A DNA stretch of 64,000 bases from Apostichopus japonicus (GCF_037975245.1 NC_092564.1:796601-860600), one strand, 5' to 3'. Positions 1 through 13,987 are shown, numbered from the stretch's first letter. Program-made: numbers and translations. The notes: generated from the sequence alone by a model not told the origin.

Positions 1-600
1 AGAAACACTCATGTTTCTAAACAAATTAATCCAATCTTAATCCTTTAGTAAAGTTTCAATTGCCTCTGTATCTGATCTCCACAAATCAGGGACCCTTTCC
101 TTGCTAACTGAATTTACGACCTTGCCAACAACATCAAGGTTGGCATACCATGATCACTAGTTTTCCCCGTCAAATCAACAACATTACTTGGATCAGAACT
201 CAAGACAAGATCCAGGATGTTATCCCCCTAGTAATAGGGCAAGTAACATGCTGATAAAAAAAATCAATCTTGCACAACACCTAGAAATTTATTACCCTTC
301 CTACCACTGGAACCATCAATCCAATTAATGTTAGGAAATTTAAAGTCGCCCATTATTACAACATAACTGGCTTTAGCAGCCTTTCTAATTGATTCAAACA
401 GCAAACCATGTTATCGAGGAGAATGACACCAATAGTAATAACACTACTGAACCTCTTGGAGTTGTCAGTGGACAACTCCTACCAGACAGAATTGACAAAA
501 CAACCTTGTAACTGAGACTTCTGAATACTTAGAATATCATCCCTAGTAACATACAGTAAAACTTCCCCACCAATACCATTATGAGTATCCCTCCTGTTCT
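1..600 (-). mobile_element. CR1-like non-LTR retrotransposon endonuclease relic
   Basis: On the minus strand, scattered frames read RRDTHNGIGGEVLLYV, then a GDF-N-FP-NINWIDGSSGR block, NKFL-V-QD, a decayed TRGDNILDLVLSSDPSNVVDL and TSDHG. This order (GDFN, NILDLVLS, SDH) is the apurinic endonuclease domain of CR1/Rex-type elements. Frameshifts and stops break it. It lacks its 5' end near 600 and runs off the left edge toward its reverse transcriptase. Confidence 0.75.
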
Positions 601-689
601 AACAGAAAAAAAAAATCAGTTCCTGGGACAAACATTACTTTCATGGCCAGGAAAAACCTAATTTGCTATTCATTGGCAATTTTAAATCT

Positions 690-1090
690 CATGATGAAGT
701 AGGCCTAGCCTAGGCCTTTTTCTAAATTAATGGCGGTAGGCCCTAGGCCTTATTAATGAACTTGTTTGCACCATTCAGAATCTGAGTGCTGTATATTAAT
801 AATGATATTGCAACTATTGATATTAGGCCTACATATTGATATTGCAAATTTTTGTTACCCAGCCTATCCATATCATACGAATGTTTTCTAAATTCTATGT
901 TTAGTTTTACTAGCAACAAAATTATAAACTTTCTGTCGAAAATCAGAACCATATTCATTCCAGGCCATTCATTATATTAGTTAGCCTAAGTTAGGCTAAC
1001 GTTAGGGACATAACTTTACCACGGCTAGGGCTAGCCTATTGTAGCTTAGTGCTACATTTTTTAACGTAGGTCTAGGCCTAACTTACAGAC
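690..1090. repeat. AGGCCT/TAGGCCTA-rich segment
   Basis: Many copies of the palindromes AGGCCT and GGCCTA and of the word TTAGGCTAA occur here. The same words recur at 13.8, 14.8 and 23.7 kb. I see no coding potential. Confidence 0.6.
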
Positions 1091-1448
1091 GTTCGTTTGA
1101 ATTACTGTTAGCAAAATTGTGGACAATTTGTTATTGTCTCCTCGTCTTTCTCTAACTATTCCATAGTGTTGTTGTTCTACAAAGTAACAGAAAATAAGCA
1201 CCTGAATATAGGCCTTTAGGTGGCCAGAGATAGCAGACGGTTTTTAGAATTCGGAATCCAATTCTCTCAATCTCTCAGCTCAGCCAATCACTAGTACTCT
1301 CACCTCAGTTACTCAATGTAATTGAAAGTTATAGTGACATATATTGCGTTCTGGTGTCGTTCTGGTACGATAGTTAACGCGCATGCGTACGATAAACTCC
1401 ATAATTATTATTCATCAAGCCGACTATTTGAGAAACGTTAAGAATAAT

Positions 1449-1796
1449 ACCTACCACATTCAAAAGGAATCTAAGCCCTAAAATTTCATATTTAAGAAAA
1501 ACTAAAGCGATATGTATTGCCATCCCTAGCTAAGTGCGATTGAAACCTCTGTAATATTATGAGCAGACGACTAGAAATAATGAAAGATGATTGGACGAAA
1601 GTCATAGGCTGCACAGACGGCCATATAAGTTAGTGGCGCTATCCGTGAACTAATAACAGAGTCATTCAACAGGGCACAGAGTACACATTTTTTTTGTCGC
1701 AACGTCAGATAATAGACTAATTCGTCGCTAAAGACACTGATATGCAATGTAATTACAAATAACTCGTGTTTTCTTCAAACTTTTTATTTGTCATTA
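1449..1796. repeat. Diverged direct repeat, copy A
   Basis: Shares an ordered series of words with 2011-2362: CCACATTCAAAA, AAAGATGATTGGACGAAAGT, CCATATAAGTTAGTGGCGCT and CGCAACGTCAGAT. The offset is about 560 bp. This could be a local duplication or two insertions of an unnamed element. Confidence 0.85.
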
Positions 1797-2010
1797 TATA
1801 GTATTAAGTTGTTATTACTGTGTACAAGAAATACAGTATTAAATTAATTGGATTTTGAAGTAAGCGTAATGACAACAAGTATACTATAACTTACGGGACC
1901 GTTGTTTAAGCAACTTCCGGTTCTTCAGTTGGCAGCAAAACACGTGGGAATACGAAGTTACCCCGGGCTGTAACATACGGCATGCGTGAATTATATCTGG
2001 CTACGTGACA

Positions 2011-2362
2011 ACCTGCCACATTCAAAATGAATTTAAGCCCTAATTTTCATATTTCATAAGTGTATGACCATCCCTTGCTAAGTAAGATTGAAAGCCCTGT
2101 AATATTATTATTATATAATGAAAGATGATTGGACGAAAGTCATGGGCTGCATATATGGCCATATAAGTTAGTGGCGCTATCCATGAACTTATTACAGTCC
2201 TTCAATATGGTACAGAGAACACATTTTTTCGCAACGTCAGATTAAATTATTATTTATTTATTTGTTTTTTTTACAGAATTAGACCAATTCGTCTGTTAAC
2301 GACACTGATTTATAAATCTAGTTACAAATAACTCATGCTTTCTTCGAACTATTCATTTGTCA
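2011..2362. repeat. Diverged direct repeat, copy B
   Basis: Second copy of the 1449-1796 unit. It carries a T-rich insertion of about 25 bp near 2250-2275 and scattered substitutions. Confidence 0.85.
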
Positions 2363-2369
2363 TTGTAAG

Positions 2370-5190
2370 TTATTACATTTTTACTACAAACTATGTATTT
2401 GTAGCTACAGATTACTAGGATGCACGATTTAGATAAACCTACGGCCCACCATTTGTACCGTTAAGCATGCAGTAGGAATACGGTACTTAATTCCTATAAT
2501 CGGTTTTATATGTGAACATTTTGCTCTTATGCAATTTTTCATGCAACTGCGTATTTCTCATGGAAGTGTTTGATTGTGAGAATTCACCACTCTGTCCCAA
2601 TGTTATGCTAAAAGACATCTACATGCAATCTCAGTTCATGTCTCCCATGCCCAACCGCGTAACTTCCACCTGCTCGGATGATTATTAACGTGAAATTATC
2701 TTTCTTACAGCGAACTAATAATTGAGATGTCTCATTAGGCTGTTAAATGACCGAAATGGTAACACTTTTCTGTACACTCACCATCACTACTCAATCACAA
2801 CAGAGAAGAGCCAATCATAAGGCATTTTGGTGCAAATTGTTTATGCAAAAAATGTTGGTATATCAGGGTATGATTTCCTATACTTTTTTTCCATGATCCA
2901 GTATTCTCAAAGGGAAGGGTAGGGTGAGGGGGAATCCACAAGAATGCATCCTTCAAGTAAAAGTCACCTCTTGAAAGAAACCGATTATCATACATTTATT
3001 GCATACCTGTCTGTTTATTTTTTGAAACAGTGGGCCTAGTGCACCACAACACTGGGTTTACATTGTAAATCTGGCTATGGCCCTACTGTACAGCCATTTT
3101 TATTACGTTGATATTTAACAAATTTACACAAAATTCATTTTAGTTGACGAATTGATCCTAACTGATGCTTTTGTTCTCCAAGCAATGAACTCAAAAGTTT
3201 ATTATTTAAGACGCTTAACTACTGAAAAAGCATGGACAGAGGTATCAATAGTGTTACCCACGATGCTGTTACATCACCAGCAAGAGGTGGGTAGCAAGAC
3301 AAAGGGGATGTAGTGATACTTCAGTACCACCGCTTACAGCCCTTCCTTCATGATGTGCTGGCAGAGGGAGTTAGATCAGAGGACAGAGAAACTGACAATA
3401 AATACAAAAAGAGGGCAAATATCTTTCATTTTCTGAAGTTTTACTTCATTGACATTGTTCGTATAACTTGCTAGTTGAAAGCAAAAGTCACAGACGTAAA
3501 AGTGAAGATATTAGTGAAAAGTAGATTAAAGAAACATCTGTAATAGACACAAAGATCATAATAGTTGAGTTTCTTATGTTGCAGGCACACCAGTAGGGAT
3601 TACAGGATACAAATTTCAGCATGACAAGATGTTAACTCTTTGATCATATACTGTACTTAAGGCATCTCGAAACACCTTTTTGCATTTGGTCAATACTTTT
3701 TCCAAACCATTCTCTGAAGCATTACTCAAGGTAAGAAACCAAGACACCATTGATAACTTGTACACCAAGTGACCATTAAACAGCTGCCTTGTCTTGTTAG
3801 TCTACTGAACAACATTTCAATATTGGATAGCAGCAAATTGTTTTACCAAAATCAACAAAAAGCTGTTTGATGATATTTTCTTTATAGATGATAGATGTGA
3901 TGATTCAACCTTCCTCTCTCTTCTGTCCATCATAAGCAACTCTATAACAATCCTCTATTCACTTTCATCCAATACATATCATACAGCACAGTAAGCCTTG
4001 TATGTACTTTGTGCTTACATGCACTAATTACCCTAAAGTACGGTACAGTACAGTGCAGTAAAATAACAACAGAAGACAAATAAAAAAATCGTTTTTTTCA
4101 CTTTGTGTCTTGAAAGCAATTTTACAAAATTTATCAAATATTAATCAAAATGAGATTGCATTTGATAAAATTAAGACATCCTCTAAGATTTGTCACCATC
4201 TGAATGTTACTGAGTGTGCTGGTAATTAATTGGATTTGATTCTGTGCAATATTTTGTCACCAAGCAAGTTGGGTTAACTTTAAAATTTTCCTTCACTATA
4301 CCAAAATCAAACTTGACTAGTCTAGCTAATGATCAACAATGTTATCAAATGTTGCTGAAGTCATCACAATAAACTCAAAAAGATGCTTTAAAGCTAATCA
4401 AGTTAGATACCAAGATTAATGGAGATGTTTTTTTACTACTGCAAATACACCTCTGAGCATTGGAATTGTACTCACAAGCAATCTTTTTTACAGCACTTTT
4501 ATTTTGTATTGACAATAAAGATAAGCTTTCATTGTTGAACCACAGGTTATCCCAAGAATATGATTAAATAGTGCTTTATTGTAATCAAACTTATAACAAT
4601 AGTGTTTGGTCTAAATAACAACACAGCAATGTGCAATGGCTGTTGAGGTGTTATCTTCCAATATGAATGTGTGTTTGGCATTAAGTTTTGCAGTACCTGT
4701 CACAAAACCTACATATACATGTATAAAGCAGGCTACTGCAACTTATACTCTTAAAATTAAACCTTAATGTTACTTGTGTTTACTCACAGTTTTCAAAGTC
4801 CACAAGTGAAAGTCCAAACTGAAAACATCAAACGTTCTGCTTTCCTTCAACAGGAAGAGCAGCAAATGCTTTTGCTCGTCTTATTTGAGCTGTCGTCTGT
4901 TCCACAGTGTTTGACCTCTGTATTCTGAAAGAGGTTGATCAGCCTCTAAGTAACATGTGCGGTCTATATGATTGTGTTCACTGAGCTTTATATGATTCAC
5001 AAATGTTTCACAAAGGGTTTCTAGGAGACTATACTGTATCTGTCAAAGACTGCAACAACTCTCTCATTGACATAATTATAAATCATACAAATGAATCAAA
5101 CATGATATCTAACCTGTTTAATGTGATATAAGAACCAGACACAAACATGAATGCCACATATACCAACACCTACTTGGTTGGACACACATG
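2370..5190. other. Gene-free interval
   Basis: AT-rich sequence with short ORFs only. I see no conserved protein, tandem array or terminal-repeat element here. Part may be regulatory or intronic DNA of a gene lying to the left. Confidence 0.5.
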
Positions 5191-5191
5191 A

Positions 5192-5197
5192 TTTATT
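5192..5197 (-). terminator. Candidate DNAJC9 polyadenylation signal
   Basis: AATAAA on the minus strand about 190 nt past the DNAJC9 stop, giving a plausible short 3' UTR. It is the canonical hexamer; cleavage here is inferred. Confidence 0.45.
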
Positions 5198-5325
5198 TAC
5201 TTTGTCCAAACAGCCAATCTAAACAGACATATGATTTAACTGTTTTGCCAACATCTACAAAACTAAACTGAGTATTAGTTGTCATGAAGACAGTCAGCAA
5301 TGTTTCCTTGATAGGTAAATTAATG

Positions 5326-5362
5326 CTCCTCCTCCTCCTCCTCCTCCTCTTCCTCCTCTTCC
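5326..5362. repeat. CTC/GAG trinucleotide tract
   Basis: An almost pure CTC repeat with two interruptions lies just past the DNAJC9 stop. It would be a GAG-rich purine tract in the 3' UTR. Confidence 0.85.
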
Positions 5363-5382
5363 AGGAAAGGAACAATTAAATT

Positions 5383-5601
5383 TTACTTATTTTTGCCTTT
5401 GGTAACTTTTGCAGTTCCTTTCTTCTTTGTTTTCTTTGGCTGACAATACTTTGCTTCTAAATTTGCCATCAATGAGTCCATCCTCTGGTTTTGTCTACTT
5501 TGGATCATAGTAGCCAAAGCATTGCCGGAGTCCTCCTGGATGGAAGCTTTGCTATAAAATTCCTTCTTCATCTCCTCCGCCTCTTTTGCCTCCTTCTTGG
5601 C
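5383..5601 (-). CDS. DNAJC9: DNAJC9 coding exon 5 and stop
   Basis: Residues 192-263, then TAA at 5385-5383. It is a Lys/Glu-rich helix (AKKEAKEAEEMKKE), then IQSRQNQRMDSLMANLEAKY and a Lys-rich tail resembling the human C-terminus. The acceptor is ttgttcag. Confidence 0.93.
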   Translation of the reverse strand, partial: AKKEAKEAEEMKKEFYSKASIQEDSGNALATMIQSRQNQRMDSLMANLEAKYCQPKKTKKKGTAKVTKGKNK

Positions 5602-8600
5602 CTGAACAAAGAAGGAAGAAAGAACATGTGAATGTGGAGCTATATGCTTGGCAAGGGATGTTAAAGCCACAATATCAGCATCGTAAGACACATGTATGAT
5701 GTAGGTATTACTTGATATACTGTACATGAGCAGTCACAGATGAATATTATTAGTGCAGAACTTTGATGAGAAAACAACTCCACAAAGATCAATATCCTAT
5801 CCCATAGAGAGGATTATTCTGAGTCTCTCCCACGAGAAGCTGAGAATAATCTTACTCCAACTTAGAGACCACAGCTAATCAATGTACCTGCTTACCCTAG
5901 ATATTGAAGCTAGTCTCAGCAGCATACAATATGTACAGCTTATTTTGCTTGAGTTTTGAACACTTCTTGAAACATAACATTGCTCTTCTTTGACAGAGGT
6001 GGTAATTCAATATGTTCTTGCTAAGATATTGACAAGCTGAAAATGCTTGCGTTAATTTAAGCAAATTGTTTACCTTCAGCTTGAACATAAAACAAAGTAA
6101 AACTACAAGATGGAAGCTCTGAATAATAAAACATCAAATAAATTGGCAACCCAACCACTGACTGTGAAAAGTTTACAACTTCAGATTAAACCAACATTTT
6201 AGTGACTATGTCTCCACCAAAGAAGGTATAAACAATACATGCATGTCAATTTATGTTTGCTACTAATTAATCTTGAAAGAGGCTGAATTTAAGATGAAAA
6301 CGAAAGTAGATCGAGCTGCTCATTAAAAAAAAAACACAGGTTCTCCACATTTACTCTATTAAAGATGTGTCAGACACTGTGAGCATGAAAATAAAGGGAT
6401 ATATTTCTTTAAACTTCAGGAGCACTACTCTAACGATGACAAGTAAATCACATTAATGGTGGAGAAGAGAAGACAAAACAAAGATTGTTTCAAATACACC
6501 TTACCAATCTATGGATACTTAAAGAGGAGAAACTGTGCCATATTTTAGCAAACCGTTTAATAGAACATCTTTTAACTAAGTATTACTACAGGTAAGTTTT
6601 GTGAATCACACACCTTCAAGCACAATTGATATTTCACAATGTGCTTTAATACTACTATGGCATCATGTGCCTTGAACAAGAATTTCAAGACATGCTTTCC
6701 TTCTTTAACTGAATGTTCAGTGATTTTACAGATAGACCTAGGGAAATCTCCCAAGTCACTTTAACTTGATGAGTCACTTTGTGACTGTTTTATTACTTAG
6801 TTTTGCCAACAGTCGTTATTGCTATGTATCCTATTAGGCTGCTTAACTACTGAAGTCTTGGATGGGAATCTGGCACACAAAATGTTTTGGGCTTTGTTCA
6901 ATGGTACTTGAAGTCTTCATCTAGATTTGCAAGTAATAATCTAAAATATGCCAGGATTTCATGACCTTTAACAGTGTTGTTTGGCCTCATACATACTTTG
7001 ACACTTGCTGCTCTATCAACATAAGCAGCACTACACGTACAATGTTAGGACCATTTGTTTGCACCTAAGATTGTTCAAACCACAAAACATGTGATTTTTA
7101 CTTTACTAACAACTTACACGATCATCTTCTGTTTAACAGTTTAAGTATCACAATATTTTGTGAGTGGATAATTGACTTAATACTTGGTTATAGGTAGAAG
7201 CAGTGTATCTTTCCAGACCTATATACATATCTGTGCTTAATTCTGACATAGTTCATGGCTTGAGAAATGGTATTATACCACAACATAAAATCAGCATTAG
7301 TTTACATACTATTAATGATATACAGTAATTTTATGTCAGATTTGACTGCAGAGTCTTGTTTGTTTTGAAAGGAAAAGGGCTTTACTTTTCTTTTTCTTGC
7401 AGACTTTTTCTTCTTGTTTTCTTTGCTGAAAGTGTCAAATTCTGGAAGTTCTTCACTTTCTATTAGCTCCTGTAGTGTCTGCCTGAATCGTTCTTCATCA
7501 TCTGCTGTACAACAGAGCACATTGGCCATTATTTGATCCATGTCACCTTCAAACTCTAGGTATGATTCTTTCAGATCTTTAAGTTCCTCTCCATTCTCTG
7601 AAAATTAAAATTGAAAATTAAAACTTAAAGGAAAACAAACCAGATATAAAATATATTAAAGTCAATAGCAAGGGTAAGCACAATTCATGACTCACTTCGA
7701 TGGCCAAAGAGGTGTACAGAATTAACAGAGTCAGATATCTCAAAACTAAGTATGTTTCAAAGCTAGGATCATTCTGAACTTGTCTTTGTTTCTTACATTT
7801 ATATTCTACCATCAGTCATTTTATTAATTCATGTACCAGCTGAAACCGTTTAATATTTCAGATAATCTAGAAAATGCATTTTACAGTTTTCCAATATCTG
7901 GCTTCACTAGATTGGTCTTTATTACTCCTTGTTTGAGCAACAAGTTCATGGGAGCTACATAGCGTAATTACATAATTCATTAATAAACCTTTATTAGGTG
8001 AAGCATTTAAGAAAATGAAATATAGGAAGTAGGTTTTGTAATGTGATGTAAATTTAGTCATAAAAATGTCATGCTCATTAAATTCCTTTGTCAGCTATAC
8101 AAGTTTCTTAATAACAGATTTCATGACATATTAATTTTTTTTGGACTAAGGAAATACAATTTAATATAAAGAGAGACAGATTCTACACATGTAGCAGTTT
8201 TAGGTTGGAATTCAATTCATTGTCAAATACATCATTAAACAGAAAACAGAAAATATGAACTGAAGATCAAAGTGAAAGTATAAGCCTTGTCTTTAAATTA
8301 AACTTATTTAAATTTCCTTTCCATGGAAATACAATTTGAAGAAATAGAAATTGGGAGAACTTGTTCCATTCAAATAATCTTGATACCTTTGTAATTTTTT
8401 TCAAAATCTCTGATGTCGTCTTCTGACAACTTGAAGAGCAGCCTCCAGAATGCATACCAGTCTGTTTCCTTGTCTAGTACCTCTTCTTCATCAATAATAC
8501 CTGCATGAACAAAGACAGCCAATTAATCGATAGGAGCAGCTGCTTAGTCTCTGAAATACAACACTTCTCTGGTTTCATCTCAAGTAACAGCAACAACAGA

Positions 8601-11600
8601 GAGTTGTAATTGATGGTACAATTTGATACTTCTCAAATAATTTTAAAACATGGTAGAAATAGTGAAACCATCACATTTATATTTAGTCTAGTGAATTGTG
8701 TTTGCAACATAATACAGCTTGCTGTATCACCAAATGATTGTAAGATAGTTGCTATCTTGCTGCAACACAACAGACGTTAAACACTGGAAACGAATCTGTT
8801 ATTTTCTTGAAGAACAGAGATCACTGTATCTTAACCTGCATCACTTTTACAACAGTTGAGCCTAACTTTAGCTATGACCTGATATTGCATACAAATACTG
8901 TGGGGGAAGTAGCTCTTTCAATTGACCCAAGCCATTTTTGCTAATCACCATCTGGTTAAACTATTTTGGGTAAGAAAAAACTTTTTACTTTACTGTACAC
9001 CCATGCACAATAACTATTTACTGGATTTGGCTGTAAACTGAGAGGATCTGAGGGGAAGTGTGCTGGATAACATACTTTTTGCGATTTAAATGTAGCAAGC
9101 TACCTTGTACTCACTTAACGACTATAAAACAAAATTTTAAGCATGTACTGTCGATATCGAAAAATAAAACAATCCTGGACTTTACTTCAAGTTTGCAATG
9201 ATTACCATCTGCGAGGGAACCCTTCCGATCCAAAGTTGTTTCAACGATTTTACACAGTAAGTCAATGGCGCTTCTCCATTGACTTAACTACATGCAGGAG
9301 AAATCACACACTAAAGTCCCATTGACTTTGTCGGGCGTGTCTCTGGAAATTACTTGCTTTAGTCAGTTGCGGTTGAGGAGTTCAGTTACTGCAAAGGGGT
9401 TATTTTAGCACGTGTAAGTACATGCAGTCAGGAAAACAAAGTTGCTTTGGGTTTTTCGTAGAAATGTGCTTGTGTTTGCATGCATCACAACTGCCATACA
9501 CACATATCGCATATTAAAAGGTGTACATCAAGGAGATTATGTCAGTTTGGTTGCTTTTTTGAGATAAATAACTGCAAACTGAACAGTTTTGAGGCTCAAC
9601 CGTGCTCTAGCCAGAATAGCCTAATGTACGTAGAACTGACAATGAACAAAGCCTAATGTTTTCCCTTTCCAGCTTTCACGTACGGTGAAACAGCGAAAAC
9701 CCATAGGTTAGTGCACCTTCCCGGCTTCGAATAGGCTGAAAGTGAATGGAATGATCTACATTCTTCTCCAATTGTGGTTGTGGTGAATGGGAAGCGTGGA
9801 AAGATACAATCCTTTATGTGGAACGTAATAATCGGTTCCGCATAATCTGTAGCCCAATGGATTTTGCCAATGCCTATATTTTACCGATTGCCTGATAATT
9901 GGCCTTATGGTCGAACAGAAACAATCTAATCACACTTCAAAGACAAGATTCAAGACTGACATTGGATGGTACCTTGAAAATAAAGCATATAAATATACAC
10001 ATATCTTTTACATGCCTACTGTAGCTATTTGAGTTGTCTTTACATTGATAGTAATGTTACTAATTATGCCAACTACATTAACACCATCCTACACATTTTA
10101 CATTGAGCAAATAAATCTTTCATACCTGTTTGATCATACAGGGTTCTTCTTTCTTTATCAGATAAGACACTATAGATTTTTCCAAGCACCTGAAATTTTG
10201 TTGTGGCATCTTCTTTCTCCGATGTAGAAGCTCTGTCAGGATGGACTTTTAAAGACAACTTGTAGTAAGCCTTTTTTACTGAAAAAAAAGGCACACAAAT
10301 TTAATATCATTAGGTAAATGCAGAAAATATTTGAGAATTGTGCTTACTTTGTAAACCAGTGTTAAGAATGTGTCACACTTATGACATAGATTTGGGATCT
10401 TGTGCACTTGTATTTCATGAAGAGCAAGGCTTTAGCCTTTCACAGAATCAAAATTTGGATCTGTTTGAAAAGCAACACAAATTTTGTATGTAAATTGTTA
10501 GCAAATTAAAAAATTTACAGTTACTTCAAACCTTATCTTAAGTGTAGCTACACCATTTAATGGGCTTTATATTTCCACCGCTTCCAGTACAGGTAACAGA
10601 AACAATTTGAAAGTCCAAAGTTTAACATAACATCCTTTATATCCTGATTCTGGGTACACAAGTGCCATTGGTCAAGCCTAAGTAATGATGTCATTAAACT
10701 TTCTAAGATGATATCATGTAACAAGTGGACATTACTCCAATAGAGCAACTGCATCTATTGATCAACAAAAATATCAGACCAGATATAGAATCATGAGGTT
10801 CCCTTAATACCTTGGTCTGAAAAGTTTCCCTAAAGATAAAGAACAGTCCTTGAGGAATGTTGAGCTGAATTCAAGGTATTTTATTCAGCATTCCATTGCA
10901 TTGCATTGCACTGCACAACACCAAACTCCCCTTCATTTAGTGAAACAGATGTGTTCTAGTGTGCAGACTAACCAGTAACCACTGCATCAACAATTGAATT
11001 GGTAGATACTTTGTAAATTATGCAATTCTCTATAGGGCCATCTGCTGAGACCCAAAGCTTAAGGTTATGTACAACCACTAGTTTGCAAGAGGGGGCGTCA
11101 CAAATGTGATATATTCAGAAGAGACCAGTGTTCGATTTAGTCACATCACATCGCAAAATGTGATGCACTTCTCTGCACTTGCGATACAATTCTCAAAACG
11201 AATAGCGTACAAATGTGATGCAGTATATTTGCCAATTTATTCTGCAATTGAAAATGAGTGATAAAAAAATCACACACAGCCAGGACCCGCAGACAATGGA
11301 TAATATTCTTTGAAAACATTTTGGGAAGAAAAACAAACAGTGAGCTGCAGTACGATTCATTCATATTTGCAATAAAGCCTGACATCAATCAGACTTATTT
11401 CGCTGAACTTGAACCGACCGCTGCACAACGTTCGTAACTGAGATATGTCACATTCATTGACAACAGTGTTGGACAGGTGGAGTAACATAATATTAACAAC
11501 ATTTTCTGAAACAGACTGTGGAATATCATACATTTCATGCTGCAGCTACGGTATGTTGCTCTAACTAGCATCCAACAATTCCCACACGTAGCCATGAACT

Positions 11601-13987
11601 CCACACTTGTGTGTCATGTCAATGCTCTATAGTGTTTGTATTATTAAATGATATTACAATAAATATTAAGTATACATCTCGATGACACAAGAACACACAC
11701 CCTAACATGCCTAGTACTCGCTCACAACTTTAAGAACCTTTCGTAAGTTTAATAATTACCCAATGCAATTTTGTCCCTTTTTAGTTTTATTCAAAATTGA
11801 AATAATTTTCCCTTTTCCCCCAAACTCTATCGGCAAGTCAATTCTGATCCCTTCCCATTACACGATGTAAACAACGTTTTACGCAATGAGGATTACAAAA
11901 AAATTAAGCTTCAATGGCTACTTTTGACGAAGATTGTAATATGATTGTAAAAGCATCATTGACTGTTTTTAGCTTGGAAATCTCTGTTATGGCAATATTG
12001 TTAACTCTGCACCGTGCAGAGTTGATTGTTCTAATTTATTTGTTTTCAAACTCAAACAAATTCAGACATCATAGCCTCATGGGATTGGAAGAAAGTTTGG
12101 TTCTTTTGAGAAGAAGGAATGACAACGATAGAACCACAATGCAAAACTCCAAGAAGTCTGAAAATAAATGTTTGCACACTTATAGTAGAACTTCACTTCA
12201 AAAATTTAAAAACTACTAGTTTCACGAAATGTACTAACCATGTAAATCTGTAATGTACCATTTTGCACACTTTCTTCCACTGTGAAAAAAAGGTAAAACC
12301 TATGAAAACTATCAATTCTTCAAAAATCTGAAAATTTCTGTTTTGAATTTTGATGAGATACATCACGCTGTGTCAAACTGTAAACTCTGTACGTTTAGTA
12401 CTTAGTACCAAGTGTCCAACATGGTCATTTTCAGATTTTTACTGTTTTGCAAAGTTAGTAGATCTTGTCCAAAAAGGTAATTATCAGATACTTGATGTTT
12501 TGTCAAGATGGTAGCAATTGATGTTTTGCTATGTGTGTGAGAAGTCAATGTGATGTCCTCTCTATACTTCCGTAGATTGGTTTAATGCTTGGGTCATATT
12601 AGTTCCTATGCTGAAATACTTTGTTATTAGACATGTCCATAACTGTTAATTCTTTACTATTGTAGGGCCATGAAAACATGATAAACTCTGGATTCTTTGT
12701 CAAGTTTGACCAGTCTGTTTTTTTTCTGTCAGACAACCTTGAAGGGAAATATGGTATAATATCTGTCCAGAATAATTTTTCCACAGACTATCAGAGCGAG
12801 CCTTCCGATGGACACATTTAACAAATTCTCTTAACTTGAATAACCAATGGCTTGCAATGGCATGTATGACGTGGAATTTGTATGACTAGAGTTTCACCAA
12901 TTATCGGTATTGGCCGATATTGGCAATATATCTGTCAAATTTGCTTCACATCAATGGCTAATTTTTGCCAACTGACATTGTTTCACAAAAAGTTATTATT
13001 TCCAAGCCAACTTAAAGGGTGTGAAGACTTGCGCTAAAAGAAACTTCTAATGCCGGTAATCTGACCTAGTTTTGAATGAGGTGTAACAGAAGTATTAGAC
13101 ACCACCATCGATCCGAAAATACACACATACAGCTTGCTACCATCGGTAATTAGACACTAGTGTACAGTCAGTACATACAGCTGCAGTCAGGACAAACTAA
13201 AACGAATGACACCGAATTACAATTGACTTTGTACAGGGTTAATTATCATTCGCGAATGACTGCCAATGACACTGAATGAGAACGAATGAGAACGAAGGAC
13301 GGTGGTGAGAAGAGATAGAATGATTAATGGAGTGGAGTAAATGCGGTTATTGGTTTTCTGCGCAAAGATGATTTGAAGAAAATTTTCTCCTTTTCCAGTC
13401 CCTTTTACAACCCCCCCCCTTAAAAAAAAAATTCATAGAAATGTCCAAATAAGGACTCTTCCTGAAATTTTTAATTGTTTCAAGATTATATTATTGTTAG
13501 TTTCTAACAATTAATATCGTAAAATGACCAGCTAAAGATAACAAGGTATCTCGTTTCAATACTGTACTGTCTGCATTTGTAGCACCACGAACAAAACGTC
13601 ACTTGCAAGCAACTGAAAGTTAACTTTTCAGATGGCTGCACGCAGTTTGGGGTGAGTCTTCAATGCCTTTAAGTTAAAGAGAATAAATACACACTGCAAC
13701 TCCTAAAGAGTGTTTACAATAGTTAGGCCCAACTTTAGTAGTAAGTTGGAACTAACTCCTTACTGTTTTTCTATTGTGACTGACAGGCTCTCCCAATGTT
13801 TGCAACACAGTAAACTGTCTGACAGAGGCCTAGCCTAGCTTAGGCTGCGTGCTGTAAATTAACAAATTAAATCATAAATAAGATAGACGTTACTTTCTTC
13901 TGCCTTTGCATTCTTTTCCACACGTAGTGCCGCATACAAGTCCTTAGCACCAAAGAACTGCTCACAACTGTCTAGGAAGGAAGACAT
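5383..13987 (-). CDS. DNAJC9: DNAJC9-like J-domain histone co-chaperone, complete coding region in 5 exons
   Basis: Joined exons in reading order: 13987-13894, 10278-10126, 8500-8387, 7597-7386, 5601-5383. They sum to 792 nt, or 263 residues plus TAA; from memory human DNAJC9 is about 260. All junctions are GT/AG and phases agree. The J domain spans about residues 16-83, with the HPD motif at 44-46 inside YYKLSLKVHPDRAS and the helix IV end LYDQTG. Next comes the family-typical middle (DWYAFWRLLFK, then GDMDQIM). The C-terminus is basic and helical (SARKRKAKKEAKEAEE, AKYCQPKKTKKKG). Known family role: HSP70 recruitment and histone H3-H4 chaperoning in the nucleus. The start is the only ATG just ahead of the conserved CEQFFGAKDLY stretch. 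Introns hold no other gene that I can see. Confidence 0.95.
7386..7597 (-). CDS. DNAJC9: DNAJC9 coding exon 4
   Basis: Residues 121-191. It starts with the split Glu and NGEELKDLKESYLEFEG, then DMDQIMANVL (conserved in DNAJC9), and ends ARKRK before donor gtaaag. Reading on past the donor runs into non-conserved intron sequence. Confidence 0.93.
8387..8500 (-). CDS. DNAJC9: DNAJC9 coding exon 3
   Basis: Residues 83-121, reading IIDEEEVLDKETDWYAFWRL then LFKLSEDDIRDFEKNYK. The acceptor is atgcag and the donor gtatca. It matches the DWEAYWRLLFKKI segment of vertebrate DNAJC9. Confidence 0.92.
10126..10278 (-). CDS. DNAJC9: DNAJC9 coding exon 2 (J-domain core with HPD)
   Basis: Residues 32-83. 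The acceptor follows a poly-T tract ending in cag; the donor is gtatga. The exon carries HPD, KFQVLGKIYSVLSDKERR and the Gly split with exon 3. Confidence 0.95.
13894..13987 (-). CDS. DNAJC9: DNAJC9 coding exon 1
   Basis: Encodes residues 1-31 plus one base: MSSFLDSCEQFFGAKDLYAA and onward to AKAEE. The donor is gtaacg. The split codon A|TA gives Ile and enters the J-domain KKAYYKLS in exon 2. The exon is too short for routine ORF calling. Confidence 0.9.

Noticed and set aside
12850-13310. GAATGA-like repeats and CGGTATTGGCCGATATTGGC near 12905
   Set aside because: Short and irregular. No element ends, array or gene could be supported.
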